Shown here: in pieces, positions 11,030 through 23,053 of the stretch
How the letters are laid out: each line of letters opens with the position of its first letter
Numbering within the stretch: position 1 is the first letter of the stretch
Assembly (NCBI GenBank): GCA_037976565.1
Contig: CP137675.1
Coordinates: forward strand, 13,224,534 to 13,288,533
DNA length: 64,000 nucleotides
Source: Mesocentrotus franciscanus
Taxonomy: Eukaryota > Echinodermata > Echinoidea > Camarodonta > Strongylocentrotidae
Reading direction: 5' to 3'
Program-made: the position numbers and the translations under genes
The notes under the pieces: generated by a model
Told to the model about the DNA's origin: nothing
The model's database searches: none
The model's input: the letters and a program-made list of their open reading frames with translations, nothing else

Positions 11030-11625
11030 GGCGGGAAAACGCAATTGATCTCTCCTACCTTTCTTCTTTCTTTTTTTTTCTTCACTTCTCCTCTTTCCCA
11101 TTCCATTTCCTTACTCTCTCTTTAGGTTTGCTGGGAGGAAGCCTGTTGCCTCCCCTGATCGATCCACACGTTGTTGGCGGGATTCATCGCAACTGATCTC
11201 CCTTCTTTCTAATCACCTTTCTTTTCTTCTTCCTCTTTTTGTTCCCTTTAGCTCTCCTCTTTCCCTTCCTTCTTGGCGGGGGAGGGGGAGAGGCAAGGGC
11301 CTTTGCCCCCGATCCACAACTTGTTGGCGGGAAGATTGCAACTGATATCCCCTTCTTTTCTTTTCTAATTCTTCCTCTTTTTTCTCCTTCCCTTTATCTC
11401 CTCTTTTCCTTTTTTAATTTCCTTTCCTTCCTTCTCTCTTGTTTTTTGGGGGGTAACAGCCTAGGAGGTAAGGCCCTTTCGCCCCCCATCTCCTTCTTTT
11501 CCCTTTTTCTTCTCCCTCTTCTAACTTTCCCTTTCTCTTCCTTTCCCTTCTTTTCCTCTCTCTCTCTCTATTTGGCGGGGGCCCACTCGGCCCCTGGATC
11601 CACGCCTGGGGGTCTGAGTTGGAGC
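11030..11625 (+). repeat. Tandem ~150-bp pyrimidine-rich units, four copies
   Basis: Units begin near 11039, 11187, 11338 and 11486. Each has GCAA(C/T)TGAT.TC(C/T)CC, then a long CTTCTTTTCTTCC-type run, then a G-rich spacer with a GGCAAGGCCCTTTCGCCCCC-like word and GATCCACACGTTGTTGGCGG. The array ends at GATCCACGCCTGGG. A five-unit relative is at 33080-33885. Confidence 0.7.
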
Positions 11626-12339
11626 AGTACAATTCATTAAAATATATAATGTGTTAGGTATCATATTTCATTAAATTTTTGCAAACATATTATGATCTTT
11701 ATAATTCGATATTCATGTCCTGTAGGTAGCAAGTAGTGCTATTTATTAAGCTTCAGGATTAATTTTTTTTAAGTCGTAATGACCCGTAGCACAGAAAGAC
11801 TCGCATCACAGTGGACCAGGAAATGCTAAGTAATAAACATGATATAGCAACATTGTATCGGAAAAGCCCACGATATTCAAATAAAAACATAATGTGGTAC
11901 AAGGGTGGCGGAGCGTCTTTAAAAGTTGGGGGCACCATAAAGGGCACTTTCTTGAAGAAAGAGGCACTTAAAAAGATAACCTCAAAGCAAAAATACAATT
12001 TTCAAACATTGGTATACACATGTACCCTTATAATTATTGTGATTGATACATTTCAATATCAGGGATGATTTCACTGTTTATTATGATTTTGCGGCTGGGT
12101 GTGATGGTCTGAATTTCCATTTTCGAGTGAGCAATGAGAGCGAGCAAAAATTGTAAGATTTATGAGGACACAATTAAAGAGGACAAATCCAATCCTGATG
12201 GGGTTTTAACCACAATCTCATCATGAATGACTGAAAAGATTTGTAAATACATGATGTAGTTACATAATTTACAGCAACTGAAAATATGCGAGAACATGGC
12301 AATGAGTTTGAGGGTGAACACTGAGAAAAAATGCTATTA

Positions 12340-12900
12340 GTCGCTTTAAATTAGGAGCACATGTTACGTAGAAAGGAAAAAGGGGCACTTATTACAAAGG
12401 AAAAGAGGCATGCATCTATCAGATTTTAATAAGGGCATTATTCTATCAGAGGTTAAAAGGGGTATTTATGAGACGTGGAAAGGGCTCTTAATAAAAAGGA
12501 ACAAAGGCACTTGTAAGAAAGGAAAAGGGATCACTTGTGAATAGTAAAAAGGAGCACTAATCAGAGATTAAAAGGAGCACTTATTAAAAAGGAAAACGGG
12601 CACATGTCAGATTTGAATAGGGGCATTTACACAGTTGAAAAGGGGCATTTGTAAGAAGGGGAAAAGTGTCACTTATCAGAAGGACAAAAGGCAATTATAT
12701 GAACAAGGAAAAGGTCATATGTCAAACTAAAAGGGCTATTTATTTGAAGAGGAAGTAAAGGGACATTTTTCCTCTGTAAAAGGGGAACTTTGGGGTACTT
12801 GAAAAGTGTTGGGGCGTGCCCCGGAGGGATCGGAAACATATTTGTTTCTAAACAGGGGCACCGTATCTGAAGTAAAGGGGCACTCGAAAACATGGGGGCA
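12340..12900 (+). repeat. Degenerate ~24-bp minisatellite, AAAAGGGGCACTTAT unit
   Basis: More than 20 degraded units combining (G)GGGCACTTAT, AGA or CAGA and AAGGAAAA. The same unit in reverse orientation appears at 23740-23960 and 61915-61995, so it belongs to a dispersed repeat family. Confidence 0.65.
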
Positions 12901-13004
12901 TTTTTGTGTTTTTGTTTCTAATTTTTGTTCTAAATCTTGCCTTTTAAGTACAGTCATCAAAGGTGTTTCAAATATCAACATTGCATCCTCTCTTCTCTCT
13001 CACC

Positions 13005-13005
13005 C

Positions 13006-13038
<33 letters not shown>
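13005..13038 (+). repeat. (TC)n microsatellite
   Basis: An uninterrupted run of TC dinucleotides, flanked by other pyrimidine-rich sequence. Confidence 0.9.
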
Positions 13039-13042
<4 letters not shown>

Positions 13043-13556
13043 CTCTTCCCTCCTGTCATATAACTTTTGATATCTTTGTATAGAATAATCATTTTACAAA
13101 ATATTATAAAGGAAACATTTCACAAATCAGCAGTCATTCTTTTCGCACATCACGTCAAATGCTCTGCAGTTTAGACATTCAAAATTTTAATATATACAAT
13201 AACAGTTGAGTTATGTATTTTATCATATTCTCACTGTCATATAGGCAGAAAATATTTAATAAATACAAGATAATATAATACAATTTTAAAAAAAGTTTTC
13301 CCCCATCACCTGTTACATTTTTTGTTTAACTTCAAAGTTTCTAGGAATAGTAAGTAATGATATCTGCCTCAGCAGCGTGCATAGTTATTTTTAAATGGTT
13401 AAATTATGATGCAATAAATGCACTTGCATTTCACGGGTTTTAGGAACGTTATTAAATATATTTTTAGACAATATCATCATCATGTAAAGAAAAAAAAAAC
13501 ATCTAGTTCCTTTAGATGGGACACGAAAGTAAAACAAATCGGCCAGTACTGCAGTA

Positions 13557-13750
13557 GACACTTTTCGCCAATCGCTAGCAGACTCATCTCGCCGATCGGC
13601 CAGTGGACACTTTTCGCCAATCGCAGACTCATCTCGCCGATCTAGGAGACACATCTCGCCGGGGGAATGCGGCAAGATGTGTCTGTAAGACGCAGCTCGC
13701 CAGGCGAGATGCGTCTGTACAGACGTGATTTCGCTAAGACACATCTCGCC
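13557..13750. repeat. Cluster of ten 13-bp motifs, mostly reverse orientation
   Basis: The same 13-mer as at 1200-1335. GACNCNNNTCGCC-type units begin at 13557, 13581, 13606, 13626, 13648, 13689 and 13738, with a variant at 13722. GGCRAGATG(T/C)GTC units begin at 13671 and 13703. Each keeps the 13-bp length, with irregular spacing of 1-17 bp. CACGACACCGGCATTCC follows directly and resembles, in complement, the sequence before the first cluster (1161-1182). Confidence 0.7.
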
Positions 13751-13769
13751 ACGACACCGGCATTCCGAA

Positions 13770-14015
13770 AGTAAAAAGAGGAAGACGGGTACCCTGTCAA
13801 GGCGAAGGAGTCGGTACGAAATGAGCGACCCCGTAGGCGAGCGAGGCCTAGAGTAGGCCAAGACCTACAATGTAGATTCTATATCGGCTAGTTCTGCAGG
13901 CCCAGAAACATCACAACTTCAGGCTCAGGCAGCGGGCTCGGATCTTGCGGACCAACAAATATGACCAAGGCCAAGTCCAAGCCCTTAGGACCGGAATCTC
14001 AACATGTACCGGTGA
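13770..14015 (+). pseudogene. Linker-coding relic upstream of an SGNH-like fragment
   Basis: One frame reads basic residues (KRKTG..., ERPRRR), then an Ala/Ser/Gln-rich stretch (SISASSAGPETSQLQAQAAG), with stops and frame changes. A donor-like CCG|GTGAGT occurs at about 14010. The composition suits the low-complexity region that often precedes SGNH domains in repeat-encoded proteins. Assignment is by proximity to 14745 and by composition only. Confidence 0.35.
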
Positions 14016-14744
14016 GTCGTGAAACGGTATTGATGAAGCTAGTTCTGTAGTTAACGTCGCTTCTAAGTTATCATGTGGAGCTTATATAGGGGCTCCCTGG
14101 CCTATGCAGTCAGTGCGCTGCTGCACCGCCTGGGCTGTAGCCTAGGCCTACTGTACATAGGCTTTATCGTAGGCCTAGTAATAAATAAAGCCCAGTTCAG
14201 TGGTCAATATGCATACAAATTACAATTAAATGAGCACACGAGCTTGAAAACAAAGACATGTTTCCACCTATACAAAATGGTATCTTGTTATCAGTTTGCT
14301 TGAATGATATGTCAAATTTGAAGAGGAAAAAGTGATCTTTCGATCATTTAAGGCCTAGAAGGGTCTAGGCCTATCTGAATTAAAGATAAACTGGACTCAA
14401 TTAATCATTACCTATGAATACTCAAAGACAATAAGGAGAAATTGTTACGATGGTTCTAATGCTACGTTGCTAGACCTAGATCTACTCTTGATCTCAGTTT
14501 AAAGCCTGGACGGCTGGAGAGCAACTAATTGTTAATGTTGTGGAAAGTGAGTGAATTTCTTATTAAATCTCACGTTAGGCACCTGAGTATGTTAATTAAT
14601 GCAACTTTCTCAGTTGCTTTGAATAGTATTTTACATGAAAATCACTTGATCGGAATTGAATTGTAGGCCTACTTGTAGTCCTATGGTGATTATGATTACA
14701 TGTCCCTGGTGCAAGATACTCCGAAAAGTTTATCTTAATTTTTG

Positions 14745-15240
14745 CAGCTACGGCCGTATGGATCGTAGGGGACTCAAAAGTGTATTGGACGGCTCTGGGT
14801 GTCCAGCAGACGGGCACGGAGATCTCAGCTGTGGGGCGGTGATTATACCTGGCACAGCAGAAGAGGCCTCCGAGTCCATCTAGGCGAGACAATATGGCTT
14901 TCATTTTGCCCCCTTTTCCTTGGGTTGGACACCGCCACATATTTCACGTGGGGACGAACAGTATCGAGGCAAAGAGTATGAGGGATTTTTCAAGAGAGCT
15001 GAAATGTATCTTGAATTCGTGAGCGGCCACGTGGGTGCAAAATCACATGGCCAGATATCTTACATCGGCTGTGCTGTAAGGAGTTTACAGGTCAAAAGAA
15101 GGGCCTCGTCGACCGCAAGCGGCGGTCTTTAAACAGGCATATGCAAGGTCCCTAGCTAGGAGGTTGAATAAGAGCACCCGGAGATACCTCTTGCGAGCTT
15201 TTTTCGTCCGTACATGTACATGCATCTTTCAGAAAATATG
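14745..15240 (+). pseudogene. Degenerate SGNH-hydrolase-like domain of a repeat-encoded protein
   Basis: In shifting frames the sequence reads AVWIVGDSKVYWTALG (the block-I GDS motif of SGNH/GDSL folds), then FHVGTNSIEAKSMRDFSREL (matching the G-x-N block III), then NKSTRRYLLRAFF and MHLSEN near the end, where an H-L-S block is expected. Stops and frameshifts make it non-functional. In invertebrate genomes such domains occur in proteins of multicopy mobile elements, which fits the repeat array that follows. The family call rests on these motifs alone. Confidence 0.5.
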
Positions 15241-15280
15241 GCCGTAGACTTACGACGCAACGATTGTGTGTATATTATGA

Positions 15281-16195
15281 GTGCTGTAGCTTTAAGCCAG
15301 TTGGATGCTTTAGAAGTTTAGTAAGGAGCTACATTGTGTTTAGTGTAATTTTTTTAAATGATCGTTTAATGGAATACTTTAATGTATTCAGGTTAAATTG
15401 TTTCTGGCAAAGGAATACTACTATTCATACATGGGTTGTTCAGGGTGACATGGTAAAAACTGTGTTTGAAACAGTTCGTACCCCCCCCCCTTTCATATTT
15501 GATTTGGGCTGGTCGGATGGAGCCTCAGGGTAATGACATACAGATACTCTGGTATTTTATATATTGATAGGAGGGATTACATTATCTGTGGAGCAGTTAT
15601 AAGCCCTAGCATTGGTAGCTTTGTCACTTAGGAATGGTTGGAATGTTCCTTTATTTGAAATTGAAAATTGTTGAGATTTAAAGTTCAGCATGAGATTCGT
15701 TAAAGTTTGGGTAACTTTAGTACTTAGGTTGTGTTATGAGTGCTGTAGCTGTAACCATGGAGCTAGTTTTCTAGCTCCATGCTGTAACCCAGTTTGATGC
15801 TTAGGAAGTTTAGTAAGGAACTACATTGTGTGTGTTGTTTAGGGCAATTATTTTTGAAATGATCTTTTAATGGAATACTCTTAGTGTATTCAGGTTAAAT
15901 TGTTTCTGGCAAAAGGAATACTACTTTTCATACATAGGCTGTTCAGGGTGCCAGGGTAAAACTGTTTGGAACAGTTCATACCCCCTTTTCATATTTGATT
16001 TTGGCTGCTTGGATGGAGCCTCAGGGTAATGGCATACAGAGACTCCGGTATTTTATATATTGATAGGAGGGATTACATTATGTGTGAAGCAGGTATAAGC
16101 TCTAGCATTGATAGCTTTGTCACTTATGAATGGTTGGAATATTCCTTTATTTGAACTTGAAAATTGTTGAAATTTAAAGTTGGACATGAGATGTC
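15281..16195 (+). repeat. Tandem duplicate units of 459 bp
   Basis: GTGCTGTAGCT... begins at 15281 and again at 15740. Both units continue through AGTTTAGTAAGGA, GTATTCAGGTTAAATTGTTT, GGATGGAGCCTCAGGGTAAT and TTGATAGGAGGGATTACATT. Copy two carries small indels. It follows directly on the SGNH-like relic, so it is probably that element's 3' non-coding part. Confidence 0.7.
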
Positions 16196-19100
16196 TGAAT
16201 TTTGGTTAGTAATACAGCACGGCATGATATCGCGGTTCGATACGCATGATGTATAATTGTGGATGTTAGAGGCTGCTTTTGAAAAAGTAGGGAGCCCATG
16301 AACATGAAATTTTGTTTAATCTTGGGCCAGCAATTATTCGCAGTAATTGCGTGCGTAATCACATGGTGCACCCGCAAGCCTACTGTATACGTGCGTGTGT
16401 TGTGTAATGGATATTGTAATGTTTTATACTGAGACTTCTGGTATGTAACTGGGATTTGGCTGGAATTACTGTTGGATTTAGCCGGAATGAAGTATTTAAT
16501 GTTTATTCCAAGAATATGGGACCGGAATTGCATGGAATAAATACTGGGGCGACTATTTAGGAACAGTAGGATTGATCTCTTTACCTTTGTGTTTCGGTTA
16601 ACCTCACGGAGAGGCCGGAAGGGGCACATTGGTGGCGGAGAGGATTAGCCAAAAGTTCTAAGATTTCTTTGTATAATGCAATGGCGATTTTTTGTATCTT
16701 AGGAGGTTGCTAAGATTTGAAAAGAATGTCTGTGGGGCAAGGTTAAGACGAAATGACAAATGTTTCATAATTCTTATTCAGAATATGTGCGAATCATATT
16801 TCTTTGAAGTACAAAGTTTGTAAATGAGTAAACTTTTTGTTTCTGGTTCTCCACTTTTTGTGGAGCTATTGATTAGTTATTGATAGAAATATAAATTTAT
16901 GGTGGTTATTGGTGGCGGTTATAAAGTAAGGTTTATAACATGGAGTAATGCGAGTTAAGGAGTATGTCTGAATTTTGGATAGGTAATGCAGCATGGCATG
17001 ATATCGCGGTTCGAAATGCATGACGTATAATGGATGGTTTTAATACCGGAGCCCGGTTGGGAACACTATTGCTGGAATCGTTGACGGAGAGTTGGGAATG
17101 GGTGGTGTACCCGGGTTACATAAAATTTTCCCAGTGTGATCGGGCGGCATTCCTGATGGCTACAAGCTTGGATATCAGGTTATATATGGGGTGCAAATTT
17201 CCTCATTTTCCAGCATTGATTCAGGCACTATTTGCTAAGATTTGAAAAGAATGTCCGTGGGGCAAGGTCATAACGAAATGACAAGTGTGTCATAATTCTT
17301 ATTCAGAATATGTGTGAATCATATTTCTTTAATATATATAATATATTTAATATGGATATCAGGTTATATATGGGGTGCAAATTTCCTCATTTTCCAGCAT
17401 TGATTCAGGCACTATTTGCTAAGATTTGAAAAGAATGTCCGTGGGGCAAGGTCATAACGAAATGACAAGTGTGTCATAATTCTTATTCAGAATATGTGTG
17501 AATCATATTTCTTTAAAGTACAAAGTTCGTAAATAATTATGTAATTTTTTTGTTTCTGGTTCCCCACTGTTTGTGGAACTATTGATTAGTTATTGATAGA
17601 AATATAAATTTATGGTGGTTATTGGTGGCGGTTATAAAGGAAGGTTTATAACATCATGGAGTAATGCGAGTTAAGGGAGTATGTCTGAATTTTGGATAGG
17701 TAATACAGCATGGCATGATATGCGGTTCGATATGCATGACGTATAATTGTTGGTTTTTAATACTGGAGCCCGGTTGGGAACACTTTTGCTGAAATCATTG
17801 ACGAGAGTTGGGAAAGGTGGTGCCCCGGGTTGCATAAAATTTTCCCGTGTGATCGGGCGGCATTCCTGATGGCTAAACGCTTGGATATCAGGTTATGTAC
17901 AGTGTATGGGGTGCAGATTTCCTCATTTTCAAGCATTGATTCCAGCACTAGTTCTGTAATCGGGTTGGATACTCAAATTAGTGTGTAATGCACTTTGCTG
18001 GAATCGTTGATGAGAGTTGGGAATGTCTGGTGCACCCGGGTTACAATTAAATTTTCTCCGTGTGATCGGGCGGCATTCCTGATGGCTAAACGCTTGGATA
18101 TCAGGTTAGGTATGGGGTGCAAATTCCCTCATTTTCCAGCATTGATTGCAGCACTTATTGCTAAGATTTGAAAAGAATGTCCGTTGGGCAAGGTCATAAC
18201 GAAATGACAAGTGTGTCATAATTTTTATTCAGAATATGTGTGAATCATATTTCTTTGAAGTACAAAATTTGTAGATATGTAAACATTTTGGTTTCTTGTT
18301 CCCCATTTTTAGGGAGCTATTGATTAGTTATCGATAGAAATATATATTTATGGGTGGTTATTGGCGGTTATAAAGTAAGGTTTATAACATTATGGAGTAA
18401 TGCAAGTTTAGGGAGTATGTCTGAATTTTAGTTAGGTCATACAGCATGGCATGATATCGCGGTTCGATACGCATGATGTATATTTGTTGGTTTTAGAGGC
18501 TGGCAGGGGAGCCCATGAACGTGAAATTTTGTTTAATTTTTGGTCAGCAATTATTCACCCTAATTGTATGCGTGTGTTGCGTAATGGATATTGCACTGTT
18601 TTATACTGAGGTTTCTGGTATGTACCTGGGAATTGGCTGGAATTACTGTGGAATTAGCTGGAATGAAGTATTTAATGTTTATTCCAAGAAGCCTCAATAT
18701 GGGACCGGAATTGCTTGGAATTAATACAGGTCCGACTATTTAAGAACAGTAGGATTGATCTCTGTACCTTCATTTTTATGTTGACCTCGCGGAGACGGAG
18801 GCCGAAAAGGGGCACATTGGTAGCGGAGGAGATTAGCCAAAAGTTCTAAGAGTTCTTTGTATATGGCAATGGCGATTTGTTTTTGTATTTGGAGGTTGCT
18901 AAGATTTTAAATGAATGTCCGTGGGGCAAGGTCATGACGAAATGACAAGAGTGTCATCATTTTTATTCAGTATATGTGTGAATCATATTCCCTTGAACTG
19001 TACAAAGTTTGTAAATATGTAAAAAAAAAAATTCTCGTTCTACACTTTTGTGGAGCTATTGATTAGTTATTGATAGAAATATATATTTCTGGGTGGTTAT

Positions 19101-20010
19101 TGGTGGCGGTTATAAAGGAAGGTTTATAACATCATGGAGTAATCGAAGTTTAAGGAGTATGTCAGAATTTTGGTTAGGTAATAGAGCATGGCATGAAAAA
19201 AGGAGAAAGAAAAAAAAAAAAAAAAAAAAAAGAAGAAGTAAGGGTTGGCTGCGGTACCGGGTATATGGTTTCTGGAGTGGTTATACATTCGTGCTTGGTA
19301 ATTAGTTGGCTTCAATTGTTGGTGAGAATTTTCACCTCAAGCTGATTTATATGCTCTCCAACGAAACCGTGTTTTTTGGCGGCGAGCTATTTAATTTGCT
19401 CGTTGGCGGAATTTATCAATTTGGGCCTTCATCACACTTACATATAATAGCAAGAAATTATATTACCATTCGTAAGACAAGTAATTCCAGGAGCCTCGCT
19501 CGATTTTACATGCGGGGAGGTATACCTGGAGGGAAGTGATGGAGCCCGGTTGTGAACACTTTTGCTGGAATCGTTGAGAGCTGGGAATAGGTGGTGCACC
19601 CGGGTTACTTAAAATTTTCCCGTTTGATCGGGCGGTATTCCTGATGGCTAAACGCTTGGATATTAGGTTATGTATGGGGTGCAAATTTCCTCATTTTCCA
19701 ACATTGATTCCAGCACTAGTTCTGTAATCGGGTTGGATACTCAAATTTGTGTGTAATGCACTTTTGCCGGAATCGTTGATGAGAGCTGGGAATGTGTGGT
19801 GCATCCGGGTTACATACAAATCTTTCCCGTCTGATCGGGCATTCCTGACGGCTAGCAAGGGGTGCTCGTGGCAATGCAGAGGGGACATTCGTTTACGAGA
19901 AGGGGTTTCTAGCCGTGGTTTAACCCTTCTCTGGCTACACGATTGGATTTCACATATTTGATTTTAAGGTTTATGTATGGGGTGCAGATTACAGCTTAGA
20001 TTCCAGCACT
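16195..20010 (+). repeat. Complex degenerate tandem array
   Basis: Two alternating blocks recur. Block Q (GCTAAGATTTGAAAAGAATG ... GGTTATTGGTGGCGGTTATA ... GCATGGCATGATATCG) has copies near 16710, 17235, 17420, 18160 and 18895. Block P (CCCGGGTTACATAAAATTTT ... TGATCGGGCGGCATTCCTGA ... TTCCTCATTTTCCAGCATTG) has copies near 17100, 17815, 18030, 19590 and 19790. A poly-A run lies at 19208-19231. No intact protein gene is present; this looks like the expanded non-coding part of a mobile element. Confidence 0.65.
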
Positions 20011-21053
20011 AGTTCTGTAATTGGGTTGGATACTCAAATATGTGTGTAATGCAATTATAATAATTGGCGTGAATTCATGTACCGCCATGGTAAAATGATA
20101 CATGTACAAATGACAGAATCCAATGTTAAATAAAAGCCACGAAAAATGCATAATTCGAACGGTTTGTCGTTTCTTCATTTATCAGCCGTGTATAAAGCCA
20201 ATGTTAAAAAGATGTTGTTATCAAAATATTCAAGATAAAATTTCTGTGTTAACTCTTCAGTCTTTATCATAATGTCATCTCTTCTTTCATCATGATCATC
20301 ATTATCATCATCGTCATCATCATCATCTTCATCATCATCCTCATCATCATCCTCATCTGCTTTGTCAATATCACCATCATCAAAGTTTGTATTTTAAATT
20401 ACCTATCCGTTCTGCATAATAAATGTGTTAATCTATTTAATATTTAATTTAATATTGTTATAATATTTTATAATGTTTGAGGAAATTTAGTATCTATGAC
20501 AGTTTATCATTTCGTTTTTGCAAATATCAATTTTTATATACAAATATTTGGTTATTTATGAATCATCAGAAAGATTATAAATGTCTTATTGTACTTCATA
20601 TTATTATTGTTATCGAAAAACTGTGTACTTACATGAATGCAGAAGGAAATCAAATCAAATCAAATAGGAAAAGGGTACCTGGTTTTAAGGCAGCGTGGTT
20701 ATTTAGTTCATTACACGCTCTGATTCTGGAAAGAGAAAAGTCGATGTATTTCTATTTAATCTCATTTTTGTGGAGTGTGTTAACGAAAAGTAATTGTAAT
20801 AAGAAGTTACATTTTGAGGAAGGCTTGTTGTCAATAAGACTTGTATAATGTTGGATTTCATTACTTTTACTTATATATGTATAAAGTTTAATTGGTTCAA
20901 GGACAACGTGGTTAATAACCTTGAAATTTTAAGCGGAATATTTTCACGAAAATCTAGAATCCGACATTGCTTATTTGCAAGTACATATCATTTTTGTAAA
21001 GTATAGAGTTGAGTATTGGAACTTAAGGTATTATCATTTGGAGTGCCTGCTTG
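19362..21053 (+). repeat. Duplication unit D, copy 1
   Basis: 1692 bp, nearly identical to 21358-23053. Visible differences are a 1-bp indel in a C run (CCC/CCCC near 19619), one A/G difference near 20451, and a 3-bp TAT indel near 20567. It contains block-P repeats and a TCATCA microsatellite (about 20284-20372). A 123-codon frame (20477-20848) has no ATG start and no recognisable domain. Confidence 0.9.
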
Positions 21054-21358
21054 ACTAGTTGTTTCCAAAAATATTTGTTTCGAATATATGTATACATGTA
21101 TGCATATTTGATAATGATTGTAGTTTCAATCAAGAAAAAATGTTTGATATTTAACACCTGGATGGTTTAGTTAGAAATGAATATGGTTAAAAGATAAAGT
21201 TGAGTTCTGGTCATGCGATTTGCATTGTGGAAGAAACGGTGTGGAATCGATCAGAAAAAAATTAATCATGTAGCAAATAAGTATTGGTGTGTACTGCAAG
21301 GTTCTAGAATCACCAAAATTATAAGAAATTTGGCCCAGTCTTGGTACAAGTAACAAGC
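21054..21358 (+). repeat. Segment X, copy 1
   Basis: 305 bp, apparently identical to 25087-25391. It is cut off at its 3' end by unit D copy 2, inside the small TTAA-flanked element that is complete at 25224-25596. Confidence 0.85.
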
Positions 21359-23053
21359 GAAACCGTGTTTTTTGGCGGCGAGCTATTTAATTTGCTCGTT
21401 GGCGGAATTTATCAATTTGGGCCTTCATCACACTTACATATAATAGCAAGAAATTATATTACCATTCGTAAGACAAGTAATTCCAGGAGCCTCGCTCGAT
21501 TTTACATGCGGGGAGGTATACCTGGAGGGAAGTGATGGAGCCCGGTTGTGAACACTTTTGCTGGAATCGTTGAGAGCTGGGAATAGGTGGTGCACCCGGG
21601 TTACTTAAAATTTTCCCCGTTTGATCGGGCGGTATTCCTGATGGCTAAACGCTTGGATATTAGGTTATGTATGGGGTGCAAATTTCCTCATTTTCCAACA
21701 TTGATTCCAGCACTAGTTCTGTAATCGGGTTGGATACTCAAATTTGTGTGTAATGCACTTTTGCCGGAATCGTTGATGAGAGCTGGGAATGTGTGGTGCA
21801 TCCGGGTTACATACAAATCTTTCCCGTCTGATCGGGCATTCCTGACGGCTAGCAAGGGGTGCTCGTGGCAATGCAGAGGGGACATTCGTTTACGAGAAGG
21901 GGTTTCTAGCCGTGGTTTAACCCTTCTCTGGCTACACGATTGGATTTCACATATTTGATTTTAAGGTTTATGTATGGGGTGCAGATTACAGCTTAGATTC
22001 CAGCACTAGTTCTGTAATTGGGTTGGATACTCAAATATGTGTGTAATGCAATTATAATAATTGGCGTGAATTCATGTACCGCCATGGTAAAATGATACAT
22101 GTACAAATGACAGAATCCAATGTTAAATAAAAGCCACGAAAAATGCATAATTCGAACGGTTTGTCGTTTCTTCATTTATCAGCCGTGTATAAAGCCAATG
22201 TTAAAAAGATGTTGTTATCAAAATATTCAAGATAAAATTTCTGTGTTAACTCTTCAGTCTTTATCATAATGTCATCTCTTCTTTCATCATGATCATCATT
22301 ATCATCATCGTCATCATCATCATCTTCATCATCATCCTCATCATCATCCTCATCTGCTTTGTCAATATCACCATCATCAAAGTTTGTATTTTAAATTACC
22401 TATCCGTTCTGCATAATAAATGTGTTAATCTATTTAATATTTAATTTGATATTGTTATAATATTTTATAATGTTTGAGGAAATTTAGTATCTATGACAGT
22501 TTATCATTTCGTTTTTGCAAATATCAATTTTTATATACAAATATTTGGTTATTTATGAATCATTATCAGAAAGATTATAAATGTCTTATTGTACTTCATA
22601 TTATTATTGTTATCGAAAAACTGTGTACTTACATGAATGCAGAAGGAAATCAAATCAAATCAAATAGGAAAAGGGTACCTGGTTTTAAGGCAGCGTGGTT
22701 ATTTAGTTCATTACACGCTCTGATTCTGGAAAGAGAAAAGTCGATGTATTTCTATTTAATCTCATTTTTGTGGAGTGTGTTAACGAAAAGTAATTGTAAT
22801 AAGAAGTTACATTTTGAGGAAGGCTTGTTGTCAATAAGACTTGTATAATGTTGGATTTCATTACTTTTACTTATATATGTATAAAGTTTAATTGGTTCAA
22901 GGACAACGTGGTTAATAACCTTGAAATTTTAAGCGGAATATTTTCACGAAAATCTAGAATCCGACATTGCTTATTTGCAAGTACATATCATTTTTGTAAA
23001 GTATAGAGTTGAGTATTGGAACTTAAGGTATTATCATTTGGAGTGCCTGCTTG
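21358..23053 (+). repeat. Duplication unit D, copy 2
   Basis: 1696 bp; see copy 1. Copy 1 is followed directly by the 305-bp segment X, while copy 2 is separated from its own X copy by 2033 bp. This is the pattern expected if the two copies are alternative haplotypes placed in series. Confidence 0.9.

Noticed and set aside
20477..22848. 123/124-codon frame in both D copies with an in-frame 3-bp indel
   Set aside because: No ATG start, AT-driven composition and no domain; with so few differences between copies a 3-bp indel is weak evidence for coding.
19362..23053. LTR retrotransposon with D copies as LTRs and X as interior
   Set aside because: X is only 305 bp, non-coding, and recurs beyond the second D; no primer-binding site, polypurine tract or target duplication is seen. 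The haplotype model explains the order better.
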